A stretch of DNA of 64,000 nt, taken from assembly GCA_002278935.1 (NCBI GenBank), contig NCJL01000001.1, forward strand, positions 166,255 through 230,254. Direction: 5' to 3'. The translations under genes and the position numbers were made by a program. The number at the start of each line of letters is the position of its first letter. Position 1 is the stretch's first letter. Under the pieces are notes generated by a model. The model was given only the letters and a program-made list of their open reading frames with translations. It did no database searches and was not told the DNA's origin. The stretch is from Gallionellales bacterium 39-52-133. GTDB taxonomy: Bacteria; Pseudomonadota; Gammaproteobacteria; Burkholderiales; Gallionellaceae. Positions 1 to 8,258 of the stretch are shown piece by piece.

Positions 1-639
1 CACACCTCAACCAGCGAAGTCTACGGCACCGCGCGCTTTGTACCAATCACAGAAGAGCATCCCTTGCAAGGACAGTCTCCATATTCGGCTACTAAGATCG
101 CAGCCGATCAGTTGGCCTATTCCTTTTATGCGTCTTTCGGATTGCCGGTGGTGATTGCACGCCCTTTTAACACCTATGGCCCGCGCCAGTCAGCACGAGC
201 TGTCATTCCAACCATCATCACACAGATCGCAAATGGCAAACGTGAGATAAAACTAGGGGCAGTATCACCCACGCGAGATTTCAACTTTGTGCAGGATACG
301 GTGGCAGGTTTCATTGCTGCACTTAATTCAGACAGGGGGCTGGGCGAAGTGGTCAACTTCGGCAGTAATTTTGAGATATCAGTTGGCGACACCGCCCAGT
401 TAATTGCTGAAGCCATGGGTACCGAGATCGAGATCATCACTGACGAAGCTCGCTTGCGCCCAGGCAATTCAGAGGTTGAACGTTTGTGGGCCGATAATGC
501 CAAAGCAAAGCAACTATTCGGCTGGCAACCGAGTTATGGTGGTCGAGAGGGGTTCAAACGTGGCCTGGCTGAGACGGCGGGGTGGTTTGCACAACCCGGA
601 AATTTACGTGGCTACAAAGCCGATATCTACAACCTGTGA
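1..639 (+). CDS. legB: LegB-type NAD-dependent sugar-nucleotide 4,6-dehydratase (5'-truncated by window)
   Basis: This is the C-terminal two thirds of an extended SDR enzyme; the frame is open from base 1, so the Rossmann NAD site lies outside the window. The visible part has the catalytic YxxxK as YSATK (codons at 91-105), then RPFNTYGPRQSARAVIP and the PTRDFNF block typical of the LegB family. By family, it would make the 4-keto-6-deoxy intermediate that starts legionaminic acid synthesis, on GDP-GlcNAc in the Campylobacter pathway. It lies just upstream of legI. UDP-sugar epimerases share the fold, but the internal motifs and the neighbours favour LegB. The start cannot be seen. Confidence 0.82.
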   Translation, partial: HTSTSEVYGTARFVPITEEHPLQGQSPYSATKIAADQLAYSFYASFGLPVVIARPFNTYGPRQSARAVIPTIITQIANGKREIKLGAVSPTRDFNFVQDTVAGFIAALNSDRGLGEVVNFGSNFEISVGDTAQLIAEAMGTEIEIITDEARLRPGNSEVERLWADNAKAKQLFGWQPSYGGREGFKRGLAETAGWFAQPGNLRGYKADIYNL

Positions 640-650
640 GTATGCCAACT

Positions 651-1715
651 ATGAATGAGTTTGAAGAGGTATCTGTGGCCGAATTGAAAATCTCACACCG
701 CATGATTGGAGATAATCATGCGCCTGTTGTTATTGCCGAGATCGGTATTAATCATGAAGGGTCTTTAGAGACAGCTATTGCTATGGCAGATGCCGCTATT
801 GATGCCGGTGCAGAAATTATTAAGCACCAAACTCACATCATCGAAGATGAAATGTCTAATGAAGCTAAGTTGGTGATACCTGGCAATGCCGATGTTTCCA
901 TCTACGAAATAATGGAACGTTGTGCGCTCTCAGAATTGGATGAGCGGCGTCTTATGGAGCATGTTCAACGACGCGGTGCAATTTTTATCAGCACACCATT
1001 TTCCCGCGCAGCGGTTGATCGCTTAGTCAAATTTGACATACCGGCCTTCAAAATTGGCTCGGGTGAATGCAACAATTATCCGCTCATTAAATACATAGCG
1101 CGCTTCGGTAAGCCAGTCATCATTAGTACGGGCATGAATTCCATTGAAACTGTACGACCATCGGTTGAGATTCTCCGCAAAGCTAAAGTACCGTTCGCGT
1201 TACTGCACTGTACCAACGTCTATCCGACACCCCCTGAACTGGTGCGTTTAGGCGCGATGACGCACTTGAAAGAAGCTTTTCCGGATGCTGTGGTTGGATT
1301 GTCAGATCACACCACTTCTAACTACCCCTGTCTTGGGGCTGTTGCATTAGGCGGATCGATCCTGGAACGACATTTTACAGATCATATGAGTCGATCAGGC
1401 CCCGATATAGTGTGCTCAATGGATCCAGCAGCCTTGTCGGCATTGATTGAAGGTGCAAATATTATCTTTGCAGCGCGCGGCGGTGAGAAAGAACCAGTAG
1501 AGGCAGAGGCACCTACCATTGCATTTGCATTTGCCTCGGTGGTGGCCATTGAAGATATTGCACCGGGTCAACTGCTAACGGAAAATAATATTTGGGTCAA
1601 ACGGCCAGGTGGCGGAGATTTTTCGGTATTGGACTACGAGACCCTGCTGGGTAAGATGGCTACGGCGCATGTTCGTCGCGGCTTTCAACTCAAGAAGTTT
1701 GATGTCAATTATTAG
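651..1715 (+). CDS. legI: N,N'-diacetyllegionaminate synthase (NeuB family)
   Basis: NeuB-family synthase of 354 residues that would condense phosphoenolpyruvate with a 2,4-diacetamido-trideoxyhexose to give a nonulosonic acid. Visible family features are IAEIGINHEG near the N-terminus, FKIGSGECNN, ISTGMNS, LHCTNVYPTP, GLSDHT and a C-terminal SAF (antifreeze-like) domain containing IAPGQLLTENNIWVKRPG. I chose ATG 651, which has GTGAG ten bases upstream; ATG 642 and a longer frame from 582 are open but extend into the legB 3' end. It follows legB by 11 bases. NeuB (sialate) or PseI activity is possible from the fold, but LegG and PtmE neighbours point to legionaminic acid. Confidence 0.82.
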   Translation: MNEFEEVSVAELKISHRMIGDNHAPVVIAEIGINHEGSLETAIAMADAAIDAGAEIIKHQTHIIEDEMSNEAKLVIPGNADVSIYEIMERCALSELDERRLMEHVQRRGAIFISTPFSRAAVDRLVKFDIPAFKIGSGECNNYPLIKYIARFGKPVIISTGMNSIETVRPSVEILRKAKVPFALLHCTNVYPTPPELVRLGAMTHLKEAFPDAVVGLSDHTTSNYPCLGAVALGGSILERHFTDHMSRSGPDIVCSMDPAALSALIEGANIIFAARGGEKEPVEAEAPTIAFAFASVVAIEDIAPGQLLTENNIWVKRPGGGDFSVLDYETLLGKMATAHVRRGFQLKKFDVNY

Positions 1716-1721
1716 ACTGAG

Positions 1722-2576
1722 ATGGAAACATTGAAAGTTGTTATTACGGGTGCATCGGGTTTTTTGGGGGGATATGTTTTGCGGTTGATGGCTGCTCAAC
1801 AGAATGTTGAAGTCATTGCAGTTACAAGGAAAGAGATTCCTGGCTGGTGCAGCGTATATGATTATTCACAATCTCCAGCAGGAGATGTGCTGATACATTT
1901 GGCTGAGGACAACGATCGTGTGCAGGTGGCTAAATCTGGCCAGGAATATGAATATAAAGTGTTAGATACGCTTGCAGGGTTGTTGGAAAAGAGTTACCGA
2001 CGAGTGGTTTATGCATCTTCATCGGTGCTCTATGGTGATGCGGACATCCATGCACATAGCCCTAAAGATCCATGCAAAAGTGAAGACGCCTACACACGTA
2101 TTAAACGATTATCTGAATTGGCTGTACTTAAATTACCTGCCGGAATTGTAGTGCGACTGGCAAATATCTATGGGCCGGGCATGTCTGAGAATAATGTGAT
2201 GAGCGCTATCCTGCGTCAAATACCCGGAGAAGGTGCGCTGGAAGTAATGGATACGAATCCAGTGAGAGATTTTATCTGGGTAGAGGATGCCGCTGAAGGA
2301 ATCGTAGCACTGGCTCTTGGCGAGTTAAATGAGGCTGATGAAGGCAGGATATTCAACTTGGGAACAGGTTTGGGTACTTCGATTGGTACTTTAGCTGATT
2401 TGGCTCTGGATATCGCGGCACAACCTGAGAGACCCGTTAAAGCAAAGCATTCGACATGTCGTCAGTCGACTTTGATTCTGGATTTTTCTGATACTACATC
2501 CACTTTTGGATGGAGGCCGAAGACGTCTTTGCGGCAAGGTATCTCCCACATGTTTCACATCAGGCAAGAGAGATAA
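1722..2576 (+). CDS. NAD-dependent epimerase/dehydratase (extended SDR) in the legionaminic acid operon
   Basis: A 284-residue SDR protein with an N-terminal dinucleotide motif (TGASGFLGGYV), the SSSVLYG strand, a YTRIK catalytic pair, RLANIYGPG and NPVRDFIWVEDAAEG. The substrate is not evident. It sits 6 bases after legI and 2 bases before legG. The six-step legionaminic pathway has no obvious place for this extra SDR, so it may make a modified nonulosonic acid or a stereoisomer; that is inference. The start METLK is supported by the Rossmann motif beginning within ten residues. Confidence 0.7.
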   Translation: METLKVVITGASGFLGGYVLRLMAAQQNVEVIAVTRKEIPGWCSVYDYSQSPAGDVLIHLAEDNDRVQVAKSGQEYEYKVLDTLAGLLEKSYRRVVYASSSVLYGDADIHAHSPKDPCKSEDAYTRIKRLSELAVLKLPAGIVVRLANIYGPGMSENNVMSAILRQIPGEGALEVMDTNPVRDFIWVEDAAEGIVALALGELNEADEGRIFNLGTGLGTSIGTLADLALDIAAQPERPVKAKHSTCRQSTLILDFSDTTSTFGWRPKTSLRQGISHMFHIRQER

Positions 2577-2578
2577 AA

Positions 2579-3799
2579 ATGGATAAACGTACTATCGCAG
2601 TTTTTACTGGCAATCGGGCTGAATATGGTTTGCAATATCCAATCTTGCGAGCCATTGATCGCCATCCGAATTTGGATTACCTCTTACTGGTCTCAGGTGC
2701 GCACCTCGACCCTAATTTTGGCAGTACGCTGAGTGAAATTCGTGCTGACGGTTTTCATATCGATGCGGAAGTAAAGATCGAAATGGATGCTGCATCCCTA
2801 TATGCTACGGCTCAAGCTATTGGTTCGGGCATCTTGGACATCAGTCGAGTGCTGAATGACCTGAAGCCGGACATGATGGTGGTTTATGCGGATCGCTTCG
2901 AGGGGTTGGCTGCTGTGATTGCTGCTAGCCAGATGAATATACCCACCGCCCATATAGAGGGGGGCGATTTGACCGAAGGTGGTGCTCTGGATGATTCGGT
3001 TCGCCATGCAATGAGTAAATTGGCCCATCTTCATTTCACTACCAATCAACAGGCGAGCAACCGAATATTGGCCATGGGAGAAGAGCCTTGGCGGGTTCAT
3101 ACCGTTGGGTTCCCTGCAATTGACTTGATTTCAGAAGGGCGATTTGCATCAGCGAAAGAGGTTGTCGAGAAGCTCGGGTTGGATTTGTCTCGCCCGGTTA
3201 TGCTTTTCACACAGCATTCGGTGAGTACTGAATTTGACCAGTCTGCCGAGCAACTTACTCCCTCGCTGGTTGCAATAGAGCGCCTTGCCGCCGAAGGTGT
3301 TCAGACGATCCTTACCTATCCAAACAACGATGCGGGCGGGAAGGCGATCATCACGGAACTAGAAGTTTTTGGCGCGGCGAAAGTGCCGAACACCCAAGTA
3401 TTTCGCTCGCTAGGTCGCCATCTCTATCATGGCGTATTGGCACTCGCGCGTGATCCTTCGTTGCGGGTAGCTTGTGTTGGCAATTCATCCTCTGGCCTCA
3501 AGGAAACCCCTGCCTTCAATTGCCCGACGGTAAATATTGGGTCTCGCCAAGAAGGCCGCTTGCGCGGTGAAAACGTCCTCGATGCCCACTATGACGCAGA
3601 CAGCATCTCTGCTTCGATGCGGCGATGTCTGTTTGACGAGGATTTTCGCGCGCTTTGCCGTCGCGCCGAGAATCCCTATTGGCTGGGTGATGCAGGTACA
3701 AAGATCGCCGAAGTGTTGGCGACCGTGCCACTTGGTCAACGGATTATCCGCAAACGCATGACTCTCAAAGGAGAGATGCGTGATGGGTGGTTTAGATGA
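2579..3799 (+). CDS. legG: hydrolysing UDP/GDP-N-acetyl sugar 2-epimerase (LegG/NeuC family)
   Basis: Hydrolysing 2-epimerase of 406 residues, GT-B-like fold. The N-terminus (IAVFTGNRAEYGLQYPIL) and the internal HIEGGDLTEG block are hallmarks of NeuC/LegG enzymes, which remove the nucleotide and invert C2 to release the free diacetamido sugar used by the synthase. A longer frame opens at 2510 but overlaps the previous gene; ATG 2579 has an AGAGAG Shine-Dalgarno stretch just upstream and gives the expected start. The stop overlaps the next gene in an ATGA junction, indicating coupling. Confidence 0.82.
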   Translation: MDKRTIAVFTGNRAEYGLQYPILRAIDRHPNLDYLLLVSGAHLDPNFGSTLSEIRADGFHIDAEVKIEMDAASLYATAQAIGSGILDISRVLNDLKPDMMVVYADRFEGLAAVIAASQMNIPTAHIEGGDLTEGGALDDSVRHAMSKLAHLHFTTNQQASNRILAMGEEPWRVHTVGFPAIDLISEGRFASAKEVVEKLGLDLSRPVMLFTQHSVSTEFDQSAEQLTPSLVAIERLAAEGVQTILTYPNNDAGGKAIITELEVFGAAKVPNTQVFRSLGRHLYHGVLALARDPSLRVACVGNSSSGLKETPAFNCPTVNIGSRQEGRLRGENVLDAHYDADSISASMRRCLFDEDFRALCRRAENPYWLGDAGTKIAEVLATVPLGQRIIRKRMTLKGEMRDGWFR

Positions 3800-4860
3800 G
3801 TGAAAAACACCTCCTGCCAGAAGCATCACTGATGGATGCGGTGCGAGCCATTGAGATCAGCAGCCGTCGTATGGCGGTAGTGGCGGCTGGAGACGGCCAT
3901 CTGTTGGGTACGTTGACGGACGGTGATATTAGGCGTCATTTGCTTGCCGGTGGGGGTCTGGAAGCGCCAGTGTCAAAAGCAATGAACCTTAGCCCGATCA
4001 CTGCGGAGGCAGGGGTGACGGATGGCTACATGAAGGATCTGATGCGTCGCGGCAATGTGCTAGCGTTGCCTTTGGTGGATCAGAATGGGAAATTTTTGCG
4101 CCTGATACATTTGATGGATTTGGAGCAGGGAGGCACGCAGGCCAGTGGTACGTTAGGTTTTAGTTTTTCGGTGATTATGGCCGGGGGCGAGGGAACTCGC
4201 CTGCGGCCACTTACCGAGACCATTCCGAAACCCATGGTAGAAATCGGAGGGATGCCTCTTCTAGAGCGCCAAATTAATCGTCTGGCTAAAAGTGGGATTA
4301 ATCGAACTTACATATCGGTTAATTATTTGAGTCACATCATTGAAGGCTATTTCGGAGATGGCCGTGATTTTGGGCTTGAGATTTGTTATCTGCGTGAATC
4401 CGAAAAATTGGGTACAGCTGGAGCTCTGTCTCTTTTGCCGGAACATCCCGTTGGCCCCATCATCGTGATGAACGGAGACATTCTCACAACGTTCAATTTC
4501 GACAGTTTTTACTCCTTCCATATGATACATGGAGCGAAGATTACAGTTGCTGCCATTGATCATAAGGTTCATATCCCGTATGGCGTAATACGGGCCGATG
4601 GCCCATTTGTCACAGGGCTTGTTGAAAAGCCTTCTGAGCGATTCCTCTGTAATGCTGGCATCTATGCCGTCTCTCCCGAAGTATTGAACTTCTTGCCGGA
4701 GGGCAAGTTCAGCAACATGACCGATCTGATTGATGCATGCATTGCAAGCAATTTGTCAGTCGCCGTGTTTCCAGTACACGAATATTGGAATGACATTGGC
4801 ACGCCAGATGATCTGGAAAAGGCACGAGTTCATTTTGCCAAAATGGAGATTATTAAATGA
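3796..4860 (+). CDS. ptmE: PtmE-type CBS-domain sugar-1-phosphate nucleotidyltransferase
   Basis: Two-part protein of 354 residues. Residues 1-115 form a CBS pair (LLGTLTDGDIRRHLLAGG; later LPLVDQNGKFLRLIHLMDL). Residues 125-354 form a nucleotidyltransferase with the signature MAGGEGTRLRPL, the IPKPM lysine and the NGDI metal motif. The same domain order is found in PtmE, the glucosamine-1-phosphate guanylyltransferase that supplies the GDP-sugar for legionaminic acid in Campylobacter. It overlaps legG by 4 bases. The CBS part may bind a nucleotide and regulate entry into the pathway (inference). Confidence 0.78.
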   Translation: MSEKHLLPEASLMDAVRAIEISSRRMAVVAAGDGHLLGTLTDGDIRRHLLAGGGLEAPVSKAMNLSPITAEAGVTDGYMKDLMRRGNVLALPLVDQNGKFLRLIHLMDLEQGGTQASGTLGFSFSVIMAGGEGTRLRPLTETIPKPMVEIGGMPLLERQINRLAKSGINRTYISVNYLSHIIEGYFGDGRDFGLEICYLRESEKLGTAGALSLLPEHPVGPIIVMNGDILTTFNFDSFYSFHMIHGAKITVAAIDHKVHIPYGVIRADGPFVTGLVEKPSERFLCNAGIYAVSPEVLNFLPEGKFSNMTDLIDACIASNLSVAVFPVHEYWNDIGTPDDLEKARVHFAKMEIIK

Positions 4861-4936
4861 GCGGAGTGGTGAAGCCTAAGGGCACTTCATCGTCTGGTGT
4901 GGAACTAATTTTGATTGATGGAATGTGAGGCAAACA

Positions 4937-6148
4937 ATGAATAAAGCGTATTTTGGTCTTCCAGAAGAAGTGATTTTCTGCAAACACTGTGTGATATCTA
5001 ACCAGCGTCCAAGTTCGTCGGTTGAATTCAAACATAAGCTGAATGAAAAAAAGGCAACCATCGGCTTTGATGAGGATGGTGTATGTGATGCCTGTCGTTT
5101 CCACGAAGTGAAAGAGAAGCAAATTAGTTGGGAAAGGCGTGAGCAATCACTAATTGAACTGCTCGATAAGCATCGTCGAAACGATGGTGGCTACGATATC
5201 ATTGTTCCCGGGAGCGGAGGTAAGGACAGTGCCTACACCTCGCACATTCTCAAATACAAGTACGGCATGAATCCACTAACTGTTACGTGGTCACCGCATA
5301 AATACACTGAAATTGGCTGGAAGAACTTCGAAAATTGGATGCATGTCGGTGGCCTCGACAACATCTTGTTCACTCCCAATGGGCGCTTGCACCGCTATCT
5401 GACGCAACAGGCTTTTCTTAACTTGCTTCATCCGTTCCAGCCATTCATCGTGGGTCAGCGTATTATTGGCCCGTTGATGGCGGCCAAGTTTGGCGTGAAG
5501 CTGGTTATGTATGGCGAGAATCAAGCTGAGTACGGCAACAACCCGGACGACAACTACACACCCACCATGGACCGCAAGTTTTTCTCGGTCGGCAACCCGG
5601 AAGAAATGATTCTGGGTGGCAAGCCAGTCAAGGATATCATCGCTGAAAAACACTTTTCACTTAACGACTTCGCACCTTACATACCACCCAGTGCAGACTA
5701 CCTTGAAAATAATGGGGTTGAAGTACATTACCTCGGTTATTACCTGAAGTGGGATCCGCAAGAGTGTTATTACTATGCGGTAGAGAATACCGGTTTTCAG
5801 GCAAATAGCGAGCGAACCGAGGGCACGTATTCGAAATACAGCAGCATCGATGATCAAATAGATATGTTTCACTATTTCACCACGCTGATTAAATTTGGTA
5901 TTGGCCGTGCAACTTATGATGCTGCACAGGAAATTCGTAATGGAAAGATAACGCGTGAAGAAGGTGTAAATCTAGTGAGGAAATATGATCAGGAATTTCC
6001 ACGAAAGTACTTCAAGGAATTTCTAGAATATATTGATATATCTGAAGACCTTTTTCATGCAACGGTTGACAAGTTCCGTTCACCACACTTGTGGCATCAG
6101 GAAAACGGTGTATGGAAATTGCGTTGTTCTGTTTGGGGCGACAAGTGA
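4937..6148 (+). CDS. N-acetyl sugar amidotransferase (WbpG/PseA/PtmG family)
   Basis: Protein of 403 residues of the N-acetyl-sugar amidotransferase family, which turns an acetamido into an acetamidino group. Visible are two Cys pairs likely to bind metal (C15/C18 and C50/C53) and the ATP pyrophosphatase P-loop SGGKDS at 93-98. ATG 4937 is preceded by TGAGG with 6-base spacing; the upstream ATG 4925 lacks a site. Like wbpG of Pseudomonas aeruginosa, it is followed by hisF- and hisH-like genes that would deliver ammonia from glutamine. In this operon the substrate is plausibly legionaminic acid or an intermediate (inference from context; PtmG in Campylobacter makes the amidino form). Confidence 0.85.
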   Translation: MNKAYFGLPEEVIFCKHCVISNQRPSSSVEFKHKLNEKKATIGFDEDGVCDACRFHEVKEKQISWERREQSLIELLDKHRRNDGGYDIIVPGSGGKDSAYTSHILKYKYGMNPLTVTWSPHKYTEIGWKNFENWMHVGGLDNILFTPNGRLHRYLTQQAFLNLLHPFQPFIVGQRIIGPLMAAKFGVKLVMYGENQAEYGNNPDDNYTPTMDRKFFSVGNPEEMILGGKPVKDIIAEKHFSLNDFAPYIPPSADYLENNGVEVHYLGYYLKWDPQECYYYAVENTGFQANSERTEGTYSKYSSIDDQIDMFHYFTTLIKFGIGRATYDAAQEIRNGKITREEGVNLVRKYDQEFPRKYFKEFLEYIDISEDLFHATVDKFRSPHLWHQENGVWKLRCSVWGDK

Positions 6149-6161
6149 TGAGTTGTAAATT

Positions 6162-6932
6162 ATGATGAATATTCGTCTTATTGCACGTCTTGATATCAAG
6201 GGCCCTAATCTGATCAAGGGCATACACTTAGAGGGCTTACGAGTTATGGGTTCGCCCAACGAACATGCTTTGCGCTACTACCAGCAAGGCGCTGATGAGT
6301 TGATATACATGGATTGCGTGGCAAGTTTATATGGGCGTAATCATTTAGGTGATATCGTTAAGGCAGCCGCAAAAGATATTTTTGTGCCCATGACTGTAGG
6401 CGGCGGCATTCGTTCGATTGACGATGCAACGCAGATTTTACGAGCGGGTGCAGACAAGGTGGCAGTTAACACCGCAGCCGTTGCCAATCCCCAACTCATC
6501 ACCGAGATTGCGCGTAGTTTTGGTAGCCAGTGCATGGTGCTCTCGATCGAAGCTAAGCAGGTTGGCCCCGATCGGTGGGAGGTTTACACTGACAATGGAC
6601 GTGAGCGCACCGGTTTGGATGTCATCGAGTGGGTTAAGCGCGGTGTGGCTATGGGTGCAGGCGAAGTGCTACTGACATCAGTGGACCGCGAAGGTACACG
6701 AAAAGGTTTTGATATTGCTCTGGTGAAGGCTGTAGCTGCTGAAGTATCTGTGCCAGTAATTGCCAGTGGTGGCATGGGGAAACCGGAAGATCTGTTGGAT
6801 GTTGTTCGTGAGGGTGGTGCGGATGCCGTTGCAATGGCCGATATCCTGCATTATAAACGCGCCGAAGTGGGGGAAATAAGGGCTGTGGCAGAAGAGGCAG
6901 GATTGGGAGTCAGGCACTATGAACGCACCTGA
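6162..6932 (+). CDS. hisF: HisF paralogue, cyclase-like partner of the sugar amidotransferase
   Basis: A (beta/alpha)8 HisF homologue of 256 residues. Asp11 of true HisF is present (ARLDIK), as are GGGI at 80-83, LLTSVDREGT and the C-terminal IASGGMGK. The second catalytic acid of imidazole-glycerol-phosphate synthase, Asp130, is Glu130 here (SIEAKQ). With no other his gene nearby and a WbpG-type gene directly upstream, this is read as a specialised ammonia-channelling subunit and not a histidine enzyme. The start is ATG 6162 or the adjacent ATG 6165; 6162 makes the Asp fall exactly at 11. It overlaps the hisH-like gene by 14 bases. Confidence 0.85.
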   Translation: MMNIRLIARLDIKGPNLIKGIHLEGLRVMGSPNEHALRYYQQGADELIYMDCVASLYGRNHLGDIVKAAAKDIFVPMTVGGGIRSIDDATQILRAGADKVAVNTAAVANPQLITEIARSFGSQCMVLSIEAKQVGPDRWEVYTDNGRERTGLDVIEWVKRGVAMGAGEVLLTSVDREGTRKGFDIALVKAVAAEVSVPVIASGGMGKPEDLLDVVREGGADAVAMADILHYKRAEVGEIRAVAEEAGLGVRHYERT

Positions 6933-7566
6933 AGTCGTCGTCATTGATTACGGTGTGGGCAACCTGCTCAGCGTGCAGCGCGGCTTGGAACATTGTGGTG
7001 CAAAGGTTGTGTTAACTGCAGAGCCAGATCAAATTTTTGCCGCAAAACGCGTTGTGCTGCCTGGGGTTGGTGCATTTGACAATGCCATGCAAGCCTTGGA
7101 GCGACTGAATCTGGTTAAGGTAATACAAGAGCTGGCAACTCGCCCAATACCGTTGCTCGGCATTTGCCTGGGCATGCAGCTCCTGCTTGAGGAGAGCGAG
7201 GAGTTTGGCATCACTGCAGGTCTAGGATTGATTCCCGGGCGCGTGATTCCCGTGCCGACCCAAACGCTATCAGGCGAGAAGCAGAAAATACCGCACATCG
7301 GTTGGAACTCGCTACATCCATCGAGCACATCAGTGGGGTGGGACGGAACAATACTGCAAGATAACAGCCCCGGTGACGCTGCGTATTTTGTTCACTCCTT
7401 CATGGCTGTGCCATCGGATCCATCGCATCGAATTGCTGAATGTAGGTATGGTGGCCATTTGATTTCAGCGACAATTGGACGAGATCAGATAACAGGTTGC
7501 CAGTTCCACCCGGAAAAAAGTGGAGAAGTAGGTTTAAAAATTCTGCGCAGGTTTATTACAAGTTGA
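6919..7566 (+). CDS. hisH: HisH paralogue, glutamine amidotransferase subunit
   Basis: Class I glutamine amidotransferase of 215 residues. The catalytic triad is visible: Cys83 in LLGICLGMQ, and His197 and Glu199 in QFHPEKSG. The N-terminal IDYGVGNLLSV and PGVGAFDNAM blocks are those of HisH. It would hydrolyse glutamine and pass ammonia through the HisF-like partner to the sugar amidotransferase encoded two genes upstream. It overlaps the hisF-like gene, and its stop overlaps the TTG start of the next gene (TTGA), so the trio and legF are translationally linked. Confidence 0.87.
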   Translation: MNAPEVVVIDYGVGNLLSVQRGLEHCGAKVVLTAEPDQIFAAKRVVLPGVGAFDNAMQALERLNLVKVIQELATRPIPLLGICLGMQLLLEESEEFGITAGLGLIPGRVIPVPTQTLSGEKQKIPHIGWNSLHPSSTSVGWDGTILQDNSPGDAAYFVHSFMAVPSDPSHRIAECRYGGHLISATIGRDQITGCQFHPEKSGEVGLKILRRFITS

Positions 7567-8258
7567 GAATTCTTGCATTAATTATGGCTCGAGGCGGGTC
7601 AAAAAGACTGCCTGGTAAAAATATTCGCATACTCGGCGACAAGCCGCTTATTGTCTGGTCTATAGATGCTGCAAAAGACATCCCCGAAATTTGCGATATT
7701 CTGATTTCTACGGATGACAAGGATATTGCTACTGTCTGTGAAGCGGCGGGTGCCTATGTGCCGTGGCTCCGACCATCGCATTTGGCAACTGATACTTCAA
7801 GTTCAGTCGACTCGGCACTACATGCACTGGATTGGTACGAAGAAAAAAAGGGAAAGGTTGACGGGCTTCTGCTGCTGCAACCTACCTCACCTTTTCGAAC
7901 AAAGAAAACAGTGCTCAGAGGAATTGAGTTATTCCGGAATAATAGCTTGAAGACTGTAGTGGGTATATCGCCGGCACATACACACCCGATGTGGACCTTG
8001 AAGATGGAAGATGGTTTACTTGTGCCATTCATGAGTAAAAGTGGGTTTGGGATTCGATCACAGGATTTACCACCTGCATTTGAGGTGAATGGAAGTTTTT
8101 ATTTGATAAGGCCAACGTTATTGCGAGAAAGAAGGAGCTTTATGGCGGGGGAGGTAGTGCCTTTATTGATTGAATCACCGCAAGAAGCGCTGGATATAGA
8201 TACGGACTGGGATTTCAGAGTTGGGGAAATAATTGTAGAAGGCAGCAATGAGATTTAG
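7563..8258 (+). CDS. legF: CMP-nonulosonate cytidylyltransferase (LegF/NeuA family)
   Basis: Cytidylyltransferase of 231 residues that would activate the finished nonulosonic acid as its CMP derivative. The N-terminal signature is IMARGGSKRLPGKN; further family blocks are LLLQPTSPFRT, the internal EVNGSFYL and the C-terminal DIDTDWDF. The open frame runs back to 7497 inside hisH, but a TTG at 7563 gives the conserved start MRILALIMARGG and overlaps the hisH stop. Family membership is clear. Legionaminate specificity is inferred from the operon. Confidence 0.8.
   Translation: MRILALIMARGGSKRLPGKNIRILGDKPLIVWSIDAAKDIPEICDILISTDDKDIATVCEAAGAYVPWLRPSHLATDTSSSVDSALHALDWYEEKKGKVDGLLLLQPTSPFRTKKTVLRGIELFRNNSLKTVVGISPAHTHPMWTLKMEDGLLVPFMSKSGFGIRSQDLPPAFEVNGSFYLIRPTLLRERRSFMAGEVVPLLIESPQEALDIDTDWDFRVGEIIVEGSNEI

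Noticed and set aside
2510..2578. N-terminal extension of legG
   Set aside because: It overlaps the SDR gene upstream; ATG 2579 has a Shine-Dalgarno stretch and the typical NeuC-like start.
6162..7566. hisF and hisH as part of a histidine biosynthesis operon
   Set aside because: No other his genes are near, HisF has Glu at position 130, and the genes are coupled to an N-acetyl sugar amidotransferase and legF.
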